Notes: generated from the sequence alone by a model not told the origin. 64,000 bases of DNA from Oscillospiraceae bacterium (GCA_015066565.1 SVOB01000001.1:682001-746000), one strand, 5' to 3'. Numbered from the stretch's first letter, positions 17,198-25,858 are shown. A program made the numbers and translations.

Positions 17198-19108
17198 ATG
17201 AAACACATTAAAAAAATCACAGCAACTCTTCTCTCGGCATTATTAGCTTTATCTGTTTTTGCGGGATGCTCAGGCAAAAAAGGAAACATCAGCAAAATTA
17301 CGGTTTCCTTACCTGCGGCAAGTGAAGCGGAACAGGCAATGAATGTTACCGCCTCCCTTGCAGTTGACTATTATCTTACCGCAAGAGTGTACCTTGACAA
17401 GATAGCTTTCTATGATACCGAAAAGATGGATAAAGAAAGCGCAAAGGATTTTGTTGACACTCTGACAAAGGCTGTGGAAACATTTAAAATCAGTGAGCAG
17501 CTTGCAGGTGCATTAACCGAAGCGGCTGATGCATTTGAAAAATCTTCGTATACCCAAAAGCCAACTTTAAAAACAGCTCAAATCGGCACTCCTTCATTCG
17601 GGCTCGGATTAACAGCATTTGCTGCGGATGATGACGGTGCAAAAAAATGGGCCCAGGATATTGTCGATGCCTATGATGCTGCCCCCTCAGGCAAGGGTAT
17701 AAGAACTCTTGCCGAACAACTTGGAACGGATTCAAAACACGCATATGCTCAGTTAAAACAGGCTCTTGCAGTTCTTGAAGGCGCAGAATACACAGCAATT
17801 GCCGATAAGGCAAATACCGCCGTTCAGGTCGCAACAGGATTAAAGGCGGCAGGTACTGCGGCAGGCCTTGTTATTGCAGTTGCAGCCGCTCCTGCAACCA
17901 CTACTATCGGTGCAATAGCACAGACAGGCGGAATAGTCTGCTCGGGAATAAATACTGTTCTTGAGGTCGGTACGGCAGGCTCAATTATATACAACAACGG
18001 TGAAGAAGATGAAATTGCCATAGCACTTCAGAAAACCGAAGCGCAGTTTGCTCCTGTCGGTCAGGTCTTCTCGTTAATGGGACTTGGCACAGGGCTTAAA
18101 GACATAGGAACAACGGGAAAAAAGATTCTTGAAGGCGGGTATAAATCTCTTAGCCCGAAAGAAGCACAGGATTTAGGTGAAAACGCCTTCGGAGTTATTT
18201 CTTATGTAGCTTCATCTGTAAGCGACTATGTTAACGACGGCTCTCTGCTGTCGGGTACTTTCATAAAAAATAAAGACGGTGGAATGGACTTCAAACTTTT
18301 CCAGACCATGCTCGGCTGGGATGATCAGCAGGTCAAGGATTTTCTTAACGATGACAGCGATCTCAAAACGGTTGAGGACTTTCTCAATAAGATTTCCGAA
18401 GCATATAATGTGGCAAACGGTGCTTCCGTAGATAGCATTACACCTTCCGAAAGCGACTCTGAAAAAGTCAGTGAAAATACTGATCCAAAATCTGAAACCG
18501 AATCTAAGAGTGACACGAAAGAGAATGTGCCAGAGCCTGATGCACCTGTTTATGACGGAAATATTCCCAAAGAAGTCGGCGAAAGAATAATTGAACGCAC
18601 TTCCAAGAAAACGAATACAGATGATTTTGATATCAAGGGATATATTGACAGGCTTCGTGCAGTTCTTTATGAGCTGGCGGGATTGAGCGGGGACGAAAGC
18701 GAATCCGAAACGGAAACTGAAACACAAACTCAGAGCGAGCCGGTTGGTAATACGCATACAGCAGAAAAGGTTGCCGGAACGTATAGTGTCAGCGGAACGG
18801 CAAATCTTACGGGCGAACGCGTTCATTTCGAAAACGGCAAGCAATCAAAAGACTACACAGCAACAGTTGAGGTAACAGCCAACAGTGAAAACTCGCTTGG
18901 TTTTAAAATAACATCTGACGGCCGAAGTGCAACAGCTAACGCTGATTTTGATCCCGAAAGCGGCACTTCAAGCTTTGTACTCAGCGACACAACAAAGGTT
19001 AATATCTCGTTTACAGACGATGATGGAAAAATTCTTCTTAAAATTGAAATATCTCTGACCGGAGATGATTATACTCATACTGCAACTGCTTCGGGTTACA
19101 AGGGATAA
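17198..19108 (+). CDS. Large lipoprotein of unknown function
   Basis: This 636-residue exported lipoprotein has a lipobox LSVFAGC (Cys23). Residues about 50-240 are Ala-rich and helical, with an internal Gly/Ala hydrophobic stretch (GTAAGLVIAVAAAPATTTIG). A Ser/Glu/Thr-rich linker follows at about 420-450, and a second one (SESETETETQTQSE) near 505. The C-terminal ~120 residues look like a beta-rich domain with alternating polar strands. I do not recognise the family. It has its own strong promoter and terminator. Its signal peptide style matches the amidase lipoproteins at 21-23 kb. Confidence 0.75.
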   Translation: MKHIKKITATLLSALLALSVFAGCSGKKGNISKITVSLPAASEAEQAMNVTASLAVDYYLTARVYLDKIAFYDTEKMDKESAKDFVDTLTKAVETFKISEQLAGALTEAADAFEKSSYTQKPTLKTAQIGTPSFGLGLTAFAADDDGAKKWAQDIVDAYDAAPSGKGIRTLAEQLGTDSKHAYAQLKQALAVLEGAEYTAIADKANTAVQVATGLKAAGTAAGLVIAVAAAPATTTIGAIAQTGGIVCSGINTVLEVGTAGSIIYNNGEEDEIAIALQKTEAQFAPVGQVFSLMGLGTGLKDIGTTGKKILEGGYKSLSPKEAQDLGENAFGVISYVASSVSDYVNDGSLLSGTFIKNKDGGMDFKLFQTMLGWDDQQVKDFLNDDSDLKTVEDFLNKISEAYNVANGASVDSITPSESDSEKVSENTDPKSETESKSDTKENVPEPDAPVYDGNIPKEVGERIIERTSKKTNTDDFDIKGYIDRLRAVLYELAGLSGDESESETETETQTQSEPVGNTHTAEKVAGTYSVSGTANLTGERVHFENGKQSKDYTATVEVTANSENSLGFKITSDGRSATANADFDPESGTSSFVLSDTTKVNISFTDDDGKILLKIEISLTGDDYTHTATASGYKG

Positions 19109-19126
19109 TAAAAAGAATAAACAACA

Positions 19127-19170
19127 AAACAGCGCACCGAGGATTTCTCCCCGATGCGCTTTGTTTTTTA
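19127..19170 (+). terminator. Terminator of the large lipoprotein gene
   Basis: An AGCGCA/TGCGCT hairpin with a GC-rich upper stem, followed by a run of T. Confidence 0.7.
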
Positions 19171-19188
19171 TTGGCTTTGTATTCCTAC

Positions 19189-19350
19189 ACCGCCAAGCCA
19201 ACCTGATTCAGATAACTGTCTGCTTGCTCAACGCTTATGGATTGGAAATTGTCAAATACGTCTGCATAGGTATCGAGCGTGACTTTTATGTCCGAGTGTC
19301 CCATCAGATGCTGTAACACCTTCGGCGGCATTCCGCTTTCGATACGGAAT
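19189..19350 (-). pseudogene. Integrase 3' fragment, left of the HNH gene
   Basis: About 160 bases match 25858-26020 closely. They encode a GHSDIKVTLDTYADVFD-like segment and the C-terminal YL..VGLAV end. Similarity stops at about 19350, where the HNH gene region begins. The rest of the integrase continues only at about 20720. Confidence 0.75.
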
Positions 19351-19360
19351 GAACAATCGA

Positions 19361-20284
19361 TTATAGCAAATCGCTTTTACCTAAATTGCATTTTGAACAC
19401 AAAGTTTGTAAATTATCGATTGTAGTTTCTCCGCCTTTTGCCCAAGGTATTATATGGTCAATATGTAAAATTACAGTAGGATCGGTTGCAGGCGAGGCAC
19501 CGCACATACAACATTTAAAATTATCTCTTTGCATAACCTTAAAACGCAAACGAAGATTTATATCTCTTTTAGTTTTATGAATTTGATCTGCTTTAGCTAT
19601 CCTTTGTTGAATATCGTTTGGAAGTATAACATCATTATTTTCGACAGGTTTTTCGACTTCTTGTTCTCCGTTTATGTATGAAACAAAGAATTCAAGAGCT
19701 TTTCTCCATGTTCCAAAACGACGCTCAAAAGCATGTAATGAATATTTGCTAACACCATTCTTAATATCTGTGGTTGTTGGCTGACGACCAAGTTTAATCC
19801 ATATTCTTTCTATTTCTTCTAACAGACCGTATTCGCTAATCCTTTTTCCTGAAGGCACCTCAAAAGGTATTAATCCAGCTGCTTTAAGTGCATTGTTCCA
19901 TGTTTTGAATCTTTTAAAGTATGTAGCAGAAGAAAACTTACCGTGTTCGTTATATTCGCCACTGGTAAAAGTAGTCTTATCTATCTCCTTTGATACTCTT
20001 ATCAAGTCATCAATTAGTTCCTGTGTAGAAATATTTGATTGTGTATAAGTCCCTGAAGATGAATAGACTTGTTGCTGACTAGGCTTGAGACCACACATTG
20101 TCAATGCTTTTATCCAACTTCCAAATCTTTTGCATATAGTACTATTATGATACTTTCCGCCGTTTTCCATGTACTCTTTTCTTGTAATAGTTTCTTTATT
20201 TATAGATTTTGCAACTCGAAGAATATCTTTAAGCAATTCTTCGTCAGAAACATTTCTATGGTATTCATTAAGCTTGAATTCCAA
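19361..20284 (-). CDS. HNH endonuclease with homing-associated repeats
   Basis: A 307-residue nuclease. Three tandem repeats of about 55-60 residues fill the first two thirds, each ending in a W..AL..AGL-type motif (FGSWIKALTMCGLKP, FKTWNNALKAAGLIP, FGTWRKALEFF). These resemble the HNH-associated repeat found in homing-type proteins. The C-terminus is a classic HNH domain: CCMCGASPATDPTVILHIDH, PWAKGG and NLQTLCSKCNLGKSD. The start is TTG at 20284 after GGAGG. It is AT-rich and sits where the integrase centre is missing, so it is probably a mobile nuclease gene. Confidence 0.85.
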   Translation of the reverse strand: MEFKLNEYHRNVSDEELLKDILRVAKSINKETITRKEYMENGGKYHNSTICKRFGSWIKALTMCGLKPSQQQVYSSSGTYTQSNISTQELIDDLIRVSKEIDKTTFTSGEYNEHGKFSSATYFKRFKTWNNALKAAGLIPFEVPSGKRISEYGLLEEIERIWIKLGRQPTTTDIKNGVSKYSLHAFERRFGTWRKALEFFVSYINGEQEVEKPVENNDVILPNDIQQRIAKADQIHKTKRDINLRLRFKVMQRDNFKCCMCGASPATDPTVILHIDHIIPWAKGGETTIDNLQTLCSKCNLGKSDLL

Positions 20285-20325
20285 AGTTCCACCTCCAACA
20301 ATTATGAAATAATTATTATGTCAAA

Positions 20326-20595
20326 CTAATCACCAAGTTTAAGTGTAAGCAAATCAATTTGCTTTTGAAGTTCATTTATAAGGGCTTCGTTTGGAGCGTC
20401 GCTCAACGGAACCGAGCCGGAAATCTGCTCTGCAGTTGCAACAGCAAGAATATCGCTGTCTTTTGAGCGGAGAGATACAATTTTGTTGATGGCATCGTTT
20501 CTGTCTATATAACCTGTTAAACGGAAACGATTGATTATTTCCTTTCTGTCATTAATATCTTGAACAGTATTTATTTTATCAATAGGGTTACTCAT
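20326..20595 (-). CDS. Hypothetical small protein
   Basis: An 89-residue protein with ATG at 20595 and AGGA nine bases upstream. It ends in a short leucine-repeat helix (LINELQKQIDLLTLKLGD) that could form a coiled coil. The same frame stays open upstream into the truncated integrase N-terminus, so a fusion product of up to 252 residues is possible in principle. It lies 41 bases before the HNH gene and may be co-transcribed. No family was recognised. Confidence 0.5.
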   Translation of the reverse strand: MSNPIDKINTVQDINDRKEIINRFRLTGYIDRNDAINKIVSLRSKDSDILAVATAEQISGSVPLSDAPNEALINELQKQIDLLTLKLGD

Positions 20596-20719
20596 TTCTA
20601 TCAATCCTAATATTTTTAATTTCAGCATCAATAAACTATATATAATTATAGCATATTCATATAAGAAAGGCAATGCCATAACATAATTTAAGGTACAATA
20701 AACGGTACAGATAATCTCG

Positions 20720-20958
20720 TTTATCAGATGTGAAAATGTAATCGTATTCGCACTGACAAACTTGCCGGTGTAAATGCTGAGCTTCAATTCATCGAGCTTG
20801 GCTTTGACTTCCTCCTGAGTTTCGGCTGTAACCGATTTGCGGATTACCTTGCCGTTCTCGTCCTTGCCGACATTTATCTGAGCCATCCATTTCTGCTTAA
20901 CATTGGAGTAGAATATACTTCCTTCGCCGTAATGATTTTTCGGCTTCCGTTTAGCCAT
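20720..20958 (-). pseudogene. Integrase 5' fragment, right of the HNH region
   Basis: Encodes MAKRKPKNHYGEGSIFY and the arm/SAM-like start through SANTITFSHLI. It is nearly the same as residues 1-75 of the integrase at 27023. Similarity to that gene stops at about 20720, after which the frame runs into unrelated sequence. With the fragment at 19189-19350 it shows one integrase gene with its middle lost or replaced. Confidence 0.8.
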
Positions 20959-20993
20959 TATTTTTCCTCCTTCCGGGCTCGGTTGGATGTTAA

Positions 20994-21062
20994 CTCTGTT
21001 TGCAGTCTTTGTCAAATCATTTCGGGAAATATATTGTAAACGGGGAGATTGTGTGGTATAAT
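20994..21062 (+). repeat. Integrase-upstream leader repeat, copy 2
   Basis: It matches 11541-11610 and 27060-27129. Its terminal GGTATAAT is also the first eight bases of the 135-bp repeat at 21055. Confidence 0.65.
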
Positions 21063-21189
21063 AACCTCGCGAAACAGATGCCAAATCGCAGATTTGGACT
21101 GTTTCGGAGAATATTGAATCATAAATCGAACGCTGACGCGTTCCCGCGCTTCACGCTTTGCGGCATTCGCCGCTGATTTATGGTATAAT
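21055..21189 (+). repeat. 135-bp repeat, left copy of an inverted pair
   Basis: It begins GGTATAATAACCTC and ends GATTTATGGTATAAT. An inverted copy of the same length and roughly 85-90% identity by eye lies at 24987-25121. The two enclose 3.8 kb with the amidase and protease genes. TATGGTATAAT at the inner end is an extended -10 box pointing at the amidase gene. Confidence 0.75.
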
Positions 21190-21285
21190 GGTGTCGACAA
21201 ATCGGGGTCTTACTCATTAATATGTCACCTTTTTGTCACCCGATATGTGATATATTATTAAAAAATTTCCGAAAGGATGAAAGCT

Positions 21286-22335
21286 ATGCAAAAAAGTATA
21301 TCAATAAAAATGGTAATCGCAACGCTTTGCTTATGCCTGATTGCAGGAACTTTCGCAGGTTGTTCGGGTAATAACCAACAACCAGAAACTGCAAGCGAAT
21401 CAGCGGAAGATTTAGCGGTGTTTGAAAATATTGACCCAAAAGAATTAGCAGAATTAACCGACGGTTATGACCCCAAAGCTGACGCCGATTTGGAAGCTGC
21501 TCGCAGCAACAATAATGAAGCACCGTTAGCCGGTACGATTATCAACGGTCAGGATATTACTTTTACCAACAGTAATCTTGTAGAATACACCCGTTTATCA
21601 CCAAACAAAACCATACACAGAAATCATAAGATTGATACCATTACTATTCACTATATGGCAGGCAAGCTTACCGTTGAAGCCTGCGGAAATGTGTTTTCAG
21701 AATCTAAAGCAAATGCAAGCTCCAATTACGGTGTCGATGATGACGGGCGTATAGCATTGTACGTTCAGGAGTGGGACCGTTCTTGGTGCAGCAGTAACGC
21801 CGATAACGATCACCGTGCGGTAACTATTGAAGTGGCGTCAGATTCCTCCCATCCATATGCAGTCAGCGACAAAGCATATAATACAACAATTAAGCTTGTG
21901 GCAGATATATGTAAGCGAAACGGAATAGAAAAACTCGTCTGGAGTGACGACAAGGAAGCGCGCATTAAACATCTTGACGGTGCTAATATGACTGTACACA
22001 GCGATTTTGCAGATACGGTTTGTCCGGGCGAGTATCTTTACAGCAGAATGGGTGATATTGCAACACAGGTAAACAGTATTCTTGAAGAAACCAAAGGACA
22101 AACCGTAACAGGAAGAAAATGTTCTGAAGAAAAGATATTCGAAGAGTATTTGGTCAAAATTACGAAAAAAACCAGCGTTCGCAGAAATCCGGGCTTGAGC
22201 GGTTCTTTTGTCATGAATGTTAATAAAAACGAAGTATACACCATTGTGGACGAAAAAACGGTTGATAATATTAAGTGGGGAAAACTGAAAAGCGGTAAAG
22301 GCTGGATTAATCTGGCGGATACTAAAAAGCAGTAA
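21286..22335 (+). CDS. Lipoprotein N-acetylmuramoyl-L-alanine amidase (Amidase_2) with SH3-like domain
   Basis: The 349-residue lipoprotein has lipobox TFAGC. An Amidase_2 domain spans about 95-270, with zinc-ligand contexts TITIHYMAG, MTVHSDF and DTVCPGEYLYSRMG. SSNYGVDDDGRI and NDHRAVTIEVASDSS are typical of the family. It would cut the bond between muramic acid and L-Ala in peptidoglycan outside the cell. The C-terminal ~60 residues (VRRNPGLSGSF ... GWINL) form a bacterial SH3 cell-wall-binding domain. The ATG at 21286 follows AAAGGA at proper spacing; the ATG nine bases earlier is too close. It is a tandem paralogue of the next gene. Confidence 0.88.
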   Translation: MQKSISIKMVIATLCLCLIAGTFAGCSGNNQQPETASESAEDLAVFENIDPKELAELTDGYDPKADADLEAARSNNNEAPLAGTIINGQDITFTNSNLVEYTRLSPNKTIHRNHKIDTITIHYMAGKLTVEACGNVFSESKANASSNYGVDDDGRIALYVQEWDRSWCSSNADNDHRAVTIEVASDSSHPYAVSDKAYNTTIKLVADICKRNGIEKLVWSDDKEARIKHLDGANMTVHSDFADTVCPGEYLYSRMGDIATQVNSILEETKGQTVTGRKCSEEKIFEEYLVKITKKTSVRRNPGLSGSFVMNVNKNEVYTIVDEKTVDNIKWGKLKSGKGWINLADTKKQ

Positions 22336-22438
22336 TCGTTGTATGTTCACTATAGAAAGCCTTATAAATTCTGATTTAACGAACAGAAAGCACCTTGCTT
22401 TTGCACAGAACCGTAAAAAGTAGACAATAGAAAAACAG

Positions 22439-22475
22439 CCCCCTATGGTAGAATAAAAGAAACTACCATAGGGGG
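22439..22475. repeat. Long hairpin between the two amidase genes
   Basis: CCCCCTATGGTAG pairs with CTACCATAGGGGG around an 11-base loop. There is only a weak T tract, so it may end transcription or be an insertion-sequence end. Confidence 0.5.
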
Positions 22476-22521
22476 GTATATTTATGCCAAGGAAGTATAG
22501 AAACATAATTGAATTTTCTGA

Positions 22522-22550
22522 TTGATTTTTGTTTACAGAAATATTATAAT
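22522..22550 (+). promoter_or_regulatory. Promoter of the second amidase gene
   Basis: TTGATT (22522-22527), 17 bases, TATAAT (22545-22550). Confidence 0.7.
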
Positions 22551-22589
22551 TAAATTGTTGAAAATCAAAAATACGGAGGACCTGATTTT

Positions 22590-23630
22590 ATGACAAAGAG
22601 TTTATTTTTTAGATTGATGAGTGCGCTTCTTTGCGTTTGTTTGCTTGCAGGAACTTTTGCAGGCTGTTCAGGCAACAAGGCAAAAACAGATACGCCAAGT
22701 GGGGAAGCCATAGATGTAAGGGCTGATGAATACGCTGGGTTGGTTGACGGTTATGACCCTGAGGAAGATGATTTAGATGCTGAGCGCAGTGCTTCAGATG
22801 AAGCATCTTTAGCAGGTACAGTTCTCACTCTTAACGGAGAAAAAGTTTCATTTTCAAACAGTTCACTTGTGGAACATACAAGATTATCTCCTAACAAAAA
22901 CGACCCGGAACATAATATTACACACAGAACGCATAAAATAGATACTATAACAATTCATTGCATGGCAGGGCAGTTATCCGTTTATACATGCGGCAATGTA
23001 TTTGCTGATAAGGATGCAAAGGCAAGCTCAAATTACGGCATAGACAAGGACGGGCGAATTGGAATGTATGTTGAGGAGAAAGACCGTTCATGGTGCAGCA
23101 GTAACTCCGCTAATGATAACCGTGCTGTTACGATTGAGGTTGCTTCTGATTCATCTGAGCCGTACAAGGTAAACGATGCAGCGTATAAATCGCTCATCAG
23201 GCTTGTAGCAGATATTTGCCAAAGAAACAACATTGAAAGGCTTACTTGGAGTACTGACAAAGCTACACGTATTCAGCATAAAGACGGCGTCAATATGACA
23301 GTTCACAGAGATTTTGCAAATAAGTCATGCCCTGGCGATTATCTTTATAGCCGCATGGGTGAAATTGCAAAGAGAGTTAATGCCATACTTAAACAAAAAG
23401 CCTCAACAACAACAACAGTAAAATCCGAATTTCCTTATATGATAAAGATAAAAGCAAAAATGACTGACGTTCGAAAAGGCGCGGGTACGGAATATGATAT
23501 CGTAACCACAGTGAAAAAAGGTGAAGTATATACGATAGTCGAAGAACAGAAAGTAAATTCCGAAACATGGGGAAAACTCAAGAGCGACGTCGGCTGGATT
23601 AATCTTAAAGATACGGAAAGAGTTGATTAG
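22590..23630 (+). CDS. Second lipoprotein amidase (Amidase_2) with SH3-like domain
   Basis: This 346-residue paralogue of the upstream gene has the same architecture: lipobox TFAGC, Amidase_2 with zinc contexts TITIHCMAG, MTVHRDF and NKSCPGDYLYSRMG, and a C-terminal SH3 domain (DVRKGAGTEYDIV ... GWINL). Protein similarity is high from end to end, so the pair arose by tandem duplication. It has its own promoter and a strong terminator. With exported wall hydrolases next to an intramembrane protease, a role in wall remodelling, competition or phage/ICE-related lysis is possible, but nothing settles which. Confidence 0.88.
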   Translation: MTKSLFFRLMSALLCVCLLAGTFAGCSGNKAKTDTPSGEAIDVRADEYAGLVDGYDPEEDDLDAERSASDEASLAGTVLTLNGEKVSFSNSSLVEHTRLSPNKNDPEHNITHRTHKIDTITIHCMAGQLSVYTCGNVFADKDAKASSNYGIDKDGRIGMYVEEKDRSWCSSNSANDNRAVTIEVASDSSEPYKVNDAAYKSLIRLVADICQRNNIERLTWSTDKATRIQHKDGVNMTVHRDFANKSCPGDYLYSRMGEIAKRVNAILKQKASTTTTVKSEFPYMIKIKAKMTDVRKGAGTEYDIVTTVKKGEVYTIVEEQKVNSETWGKLKSDVGWINLKDTERVD

Positions 23631-23641
23631 TGATTATCAAT

Positions 23642-23679
23642 ATACCCCTATGGCAAGTGCCATAGGGGTATAATTTTTA
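23642..23679. terminator. Bidirectional terminator after the second amidase
   Basis: ATACCCCTATGGCA pairs with GCCATAGGGGTAT, followed by T5. It separates the convergent protease gene. Confidence 0.8.
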
Positions 23680-24309
23680 TTCTTCAATCCTTTTTCGCTT
23701 AAAGCAGAAAATCAAAAGCGGAATATAAGTACAAATCGGCAGCAGCACTCCGAAGTATTTATACGGCGACAATACAAGAGTGTTATAAATGGAATGGTAG
23801 GTTACCGCCAGCATTAAAAGAGAAAGCGTTCCGCAATAAAAAAGCTTTTTTCTTTTTCTTACAAACGAAATACCTATGCCGACTGCCACCGTGCAGATGC
23901 TGTGCATTAAGCTTGCACCGAATCCCCGCATAATTGCCCATTTAATATCTACACTGTACAGGTTTTGCGTTATCATAATCATATTTTCCATTATGGCAAA
24001 ACCGAGACCGACGGCAAAAGCGGATTGTGCAAGTTTCTGCCTGTTATCCGAAACGAAAAGCGCAAAAAGCAGTATCGGCAACGCCTTGAGCAATTCTTCC
24101 GTCACAGGGGAAACCGTAGTTGTAAAATAAAGCATATCTTTATCTAAAGCAAGGTAGATACGGTTATTTATCTCGCCTGCAATAAGACATACTGTCGTAC
24201 CTATCAGGACAAAGACAACCACAAGCCTCGATTTTTTCTGCATAATAAAAAGCGAGAGCAGCATCGGTATCAAAAAGCAGATATAAAGGATATAGGTTAT
24301 ATTGTCCAC
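23677..24309 (-). CDS. PrsW-like glutamic-type intramembrane protease
   Basis: The 210-residue protein has about seven hydrophobic helices. The PrsW hallmark EE appears in VTEELLKALPILLFAL, followed by GFAIMENMIMI and the later ASLMHSICTVAVGI. Family members cleave membrane-bound anti-sigma factors or other small membrane proteins. The start overlaps the end of the preceding membrane-protein gene by 13 bases, indicating an operon. Because it is inside the inverted-repeat-bounded segment, its substrate may be a neighbour. Confidence 0.75.
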   Translation of the reverse strand: MDNITYILYICFLIPMLLSLFIMQKKSRLVVVFVLIGTTVCLIAGEINNRIYLALDKDMLYFTTTVSPVTEELLKALPILLFALFVSDNRQKLAQSAFAVGLGFAIMENMIMITQNLYSVDIKWAIMRGFGASLMHSICTVAVGIGISFVRKRKKLFYCGTLSLLMLAVTYHSIYNTLVLSPYKYFGVLLPICTYIPLLIFCFKRKRIEE

Positions 24310-24941
24310 TTTTCAACACCTCCCTTCAATACGGGAAGCAGAGTAACTGCTATAATGCCTGTACCTATACACGATGCAATATACAGCGGTTTAATTTCCG
24401 TGTACAAACCTATGGCTTCAAGCATAATAAGAAAAGCATAAATAAGTGAAAGCAGATTATATTCTCTCAGGGATTTTATAATGCCGAAGTCAACATCATA
24501 TATAATGATGTGCTTAAAGCTATAATAAGCGCATTGCATAATGAAAAAGGCTACAACACCCCATACAATTCTCAATTCCGTATTATCTGTTTTCATAAAG
24601 AAAACGAGGTAAAGCACAAGTATCATTACAGGCGCGGCAAGTGATATTAACCTTGTTTTTCTGAAGGCCTTTGTTTTATCGTCCACCAGTCCGTCCATCT
24701 GCCCGAAGTTTGCAGAGAAAAAGAACATAAAGCTGCCTATAATACCTAATATACCGATATGAAAGCCCTTGTTTAAATCACCATGAGCGACAATAAAAAT
24801 CACCTGATAAAGCCTTGCAAGCATTAAACTCATAATTCCGCAGGTTATCAGCTTTAAATATAACGCTTTTTTCTTTTTGAAAAATTCTTTTAACCCATAG
24901 ACAGTTCCAAACAGCGAGCACAGGAATATCAAAAGGTTCAT
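24297..24941 (-). CDS. Multi-pass membrane protein of unknown function
   Basis: A protein of 214 residues with about seven hydrophobic helices and short basic loops (KEFFKKKKALYLK). No family recognised. The ATG at 24941 is chosen. A TTG at 24959 with a better AGAGG ribosome binding site is an alternative, and the open frame further upstream runs into the 135-bp repeat. The stop lies inside the start region of the PrsW-like gene, so the two are co-translated and may work together. Confidence 0.7.
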   Translation of the reverse strand: MNLLIFLCSLFGTVYGLKEFFKKKKALYLKLITCGIMSLMLARLYQVIFIVAHGDLNKGFHIGILGIIGSFMFFFSANFGQMDGLVDDKTKAFRKTRLISLAAPVMILVLYLVFFMKTDNTELRIVWGVVAFFIMQCAYYSFKHIIIYDVDFGIIKSLREYNLLSLIYAFLIMLEAIGLYTEIKPLYIASCIGTGIIAVTLLPVLKGGVEKWTI

Positions 24942-24986
24942 TGCTAATTCCAATTTCAAATTAAAGACCTCTATTTTAATTTTTGT

Positions 24987-25121
24987 ATTATACCATAAAT
25001 CGGCGGCGAAAGCCGCAAAGCGCGAAATGCGGGAATGTTTCAGCATTCGATTTATGATTCAATGTTCTCCGAAACAGTCCAAATCTGTGATTTAGCTTCT
25101 GTTTAGTGAGGTTATTATACC
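24987..25121 (-). repeat. 135-bp repeat, right copy of the inverted pair
   Basis: Inverted relative to 21055-21189, with the same length and with ATTATACC at both plus-strand ends. The end facing the membrane-protein gene carries an extended -10 (TATGGTATAAT on the minus strand), so each copy may drive the gene inside the segment. Confidence 0.75.
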
Positions 25122-25234
25122 ATATTGTGAAAGTAATGTCATTTGTTTTTTTCAAAACACAGGATTAAGAAATAATTAACCCCTACAACTTTTGTTTTAA
25201 TAAACTGAAAGCACCTTGCTTTTGATATGCTACC

Positions 25235-25270
25235 TTCTAGGTAGACAGTTTAAAAAATAAAACTGTTTAT
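25235..25270. repeat. Insertion-sequence-end-like fragment
   Basis: GGTAGACAGTTTAAAAAATA with AAACTGTTTAT forms an imperfect inverted repeat of the kind found at IS ends. GTAGACAATAGAAAAACAG at about 22420 is similar. No transposase gene remains. Confidence 0.3.
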
Positions 25271-25387
25271 ATGAATCCTACAGATTTGTGTTGGGAAACA
25301 GGTGTATATACAGACGATTGCATCTGTGATTTCTGTGATCATAAAGAAGAATGTAGTGGATATGAAAATGAAGACGAGGATGAATAA
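25271..25387 (+). CDS. Cys-rich 38-residue small protein
   Basis: An open frame encodes 38 residues with five Cys (LCWETGVYTDDC, CDFCDHKEEC) and a very acidic tail. The CxxC pairs could bind a metal ion. No clear ribosome binding site precedes the ATG, so expression is uncertain. It lies between the inverted repeat and the integrative element. Confidence 0.35.
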   Translation: MNPTDLCWETGVYTDDCICDFCDHKEECSGYENEDEDE

Positions 25388-25430
25388 TAAAGATTCACAT
25401 TGTTAATACAATAAGGATATTAGCTATTGC

Positions 25431-25781
25431 TTCCCCGTTGCAAAGCGTCTGCAGTTCTGCTCCGAAATAGAAAACACTGTAATACACTGTTTGACACAGG
25501 ATGAAATATGGGAAAGTTTAATCCGCAGGATTGACGGCGAAAATGCAACTGGATAAAGCTAAATACAACAGAAAAAGCAGGATTGAAAGTGATTCAATCC
25601 TGCTTTTTGGTGCGGAAGTGGGGTAACTTGCGACTGCCTTTGCCGATGTTCAAAGTCGTTTCGGACTTTGCAGTTGGTTGACGGTTGCAGTTAGCGGGTT
25701 TCATACCATATTCAGACAAAATACAAAAAGATAAGAGCATATCCGAATGGATATGCTCTTACTTGGTGCGAGAGTGGGGTA
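25431..25781. repeat. Long direct repeat, left copy
   Basis: It starts TTCCCCGTTGCA and ends in TGCGAGAGTGGGGTATTC. It matches 31581-31933 through most of its length, including GCATATCCGAAYGGATATGC just before the end. Inside it 25514-25625 also matches 7041-7153. A bidirectional hairpin with AAAAAGCAGGATTGAA lies at 25572-25607. The next 75 bases (25781-25858) hold the palindrome's second arm and the common ACAGCGGTTGTTAAG tail. Confidence 0.75.
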
Positions 25782-25858
25782 TTCTTTCCCACTCTCGCTT
25801 AGTGTTTTCAGCGGTTGTTAAGTCTTTGTTTGGTTAACGGTTGAGCTTGGACGGCTTC

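Noticed and set aside
22484-22525. Possible transposase start (MPRKYRN...) after the amidase hairpin
   Set aside because: The frame stops after 13 codons. It may be an IS relic but is too short to annotate.
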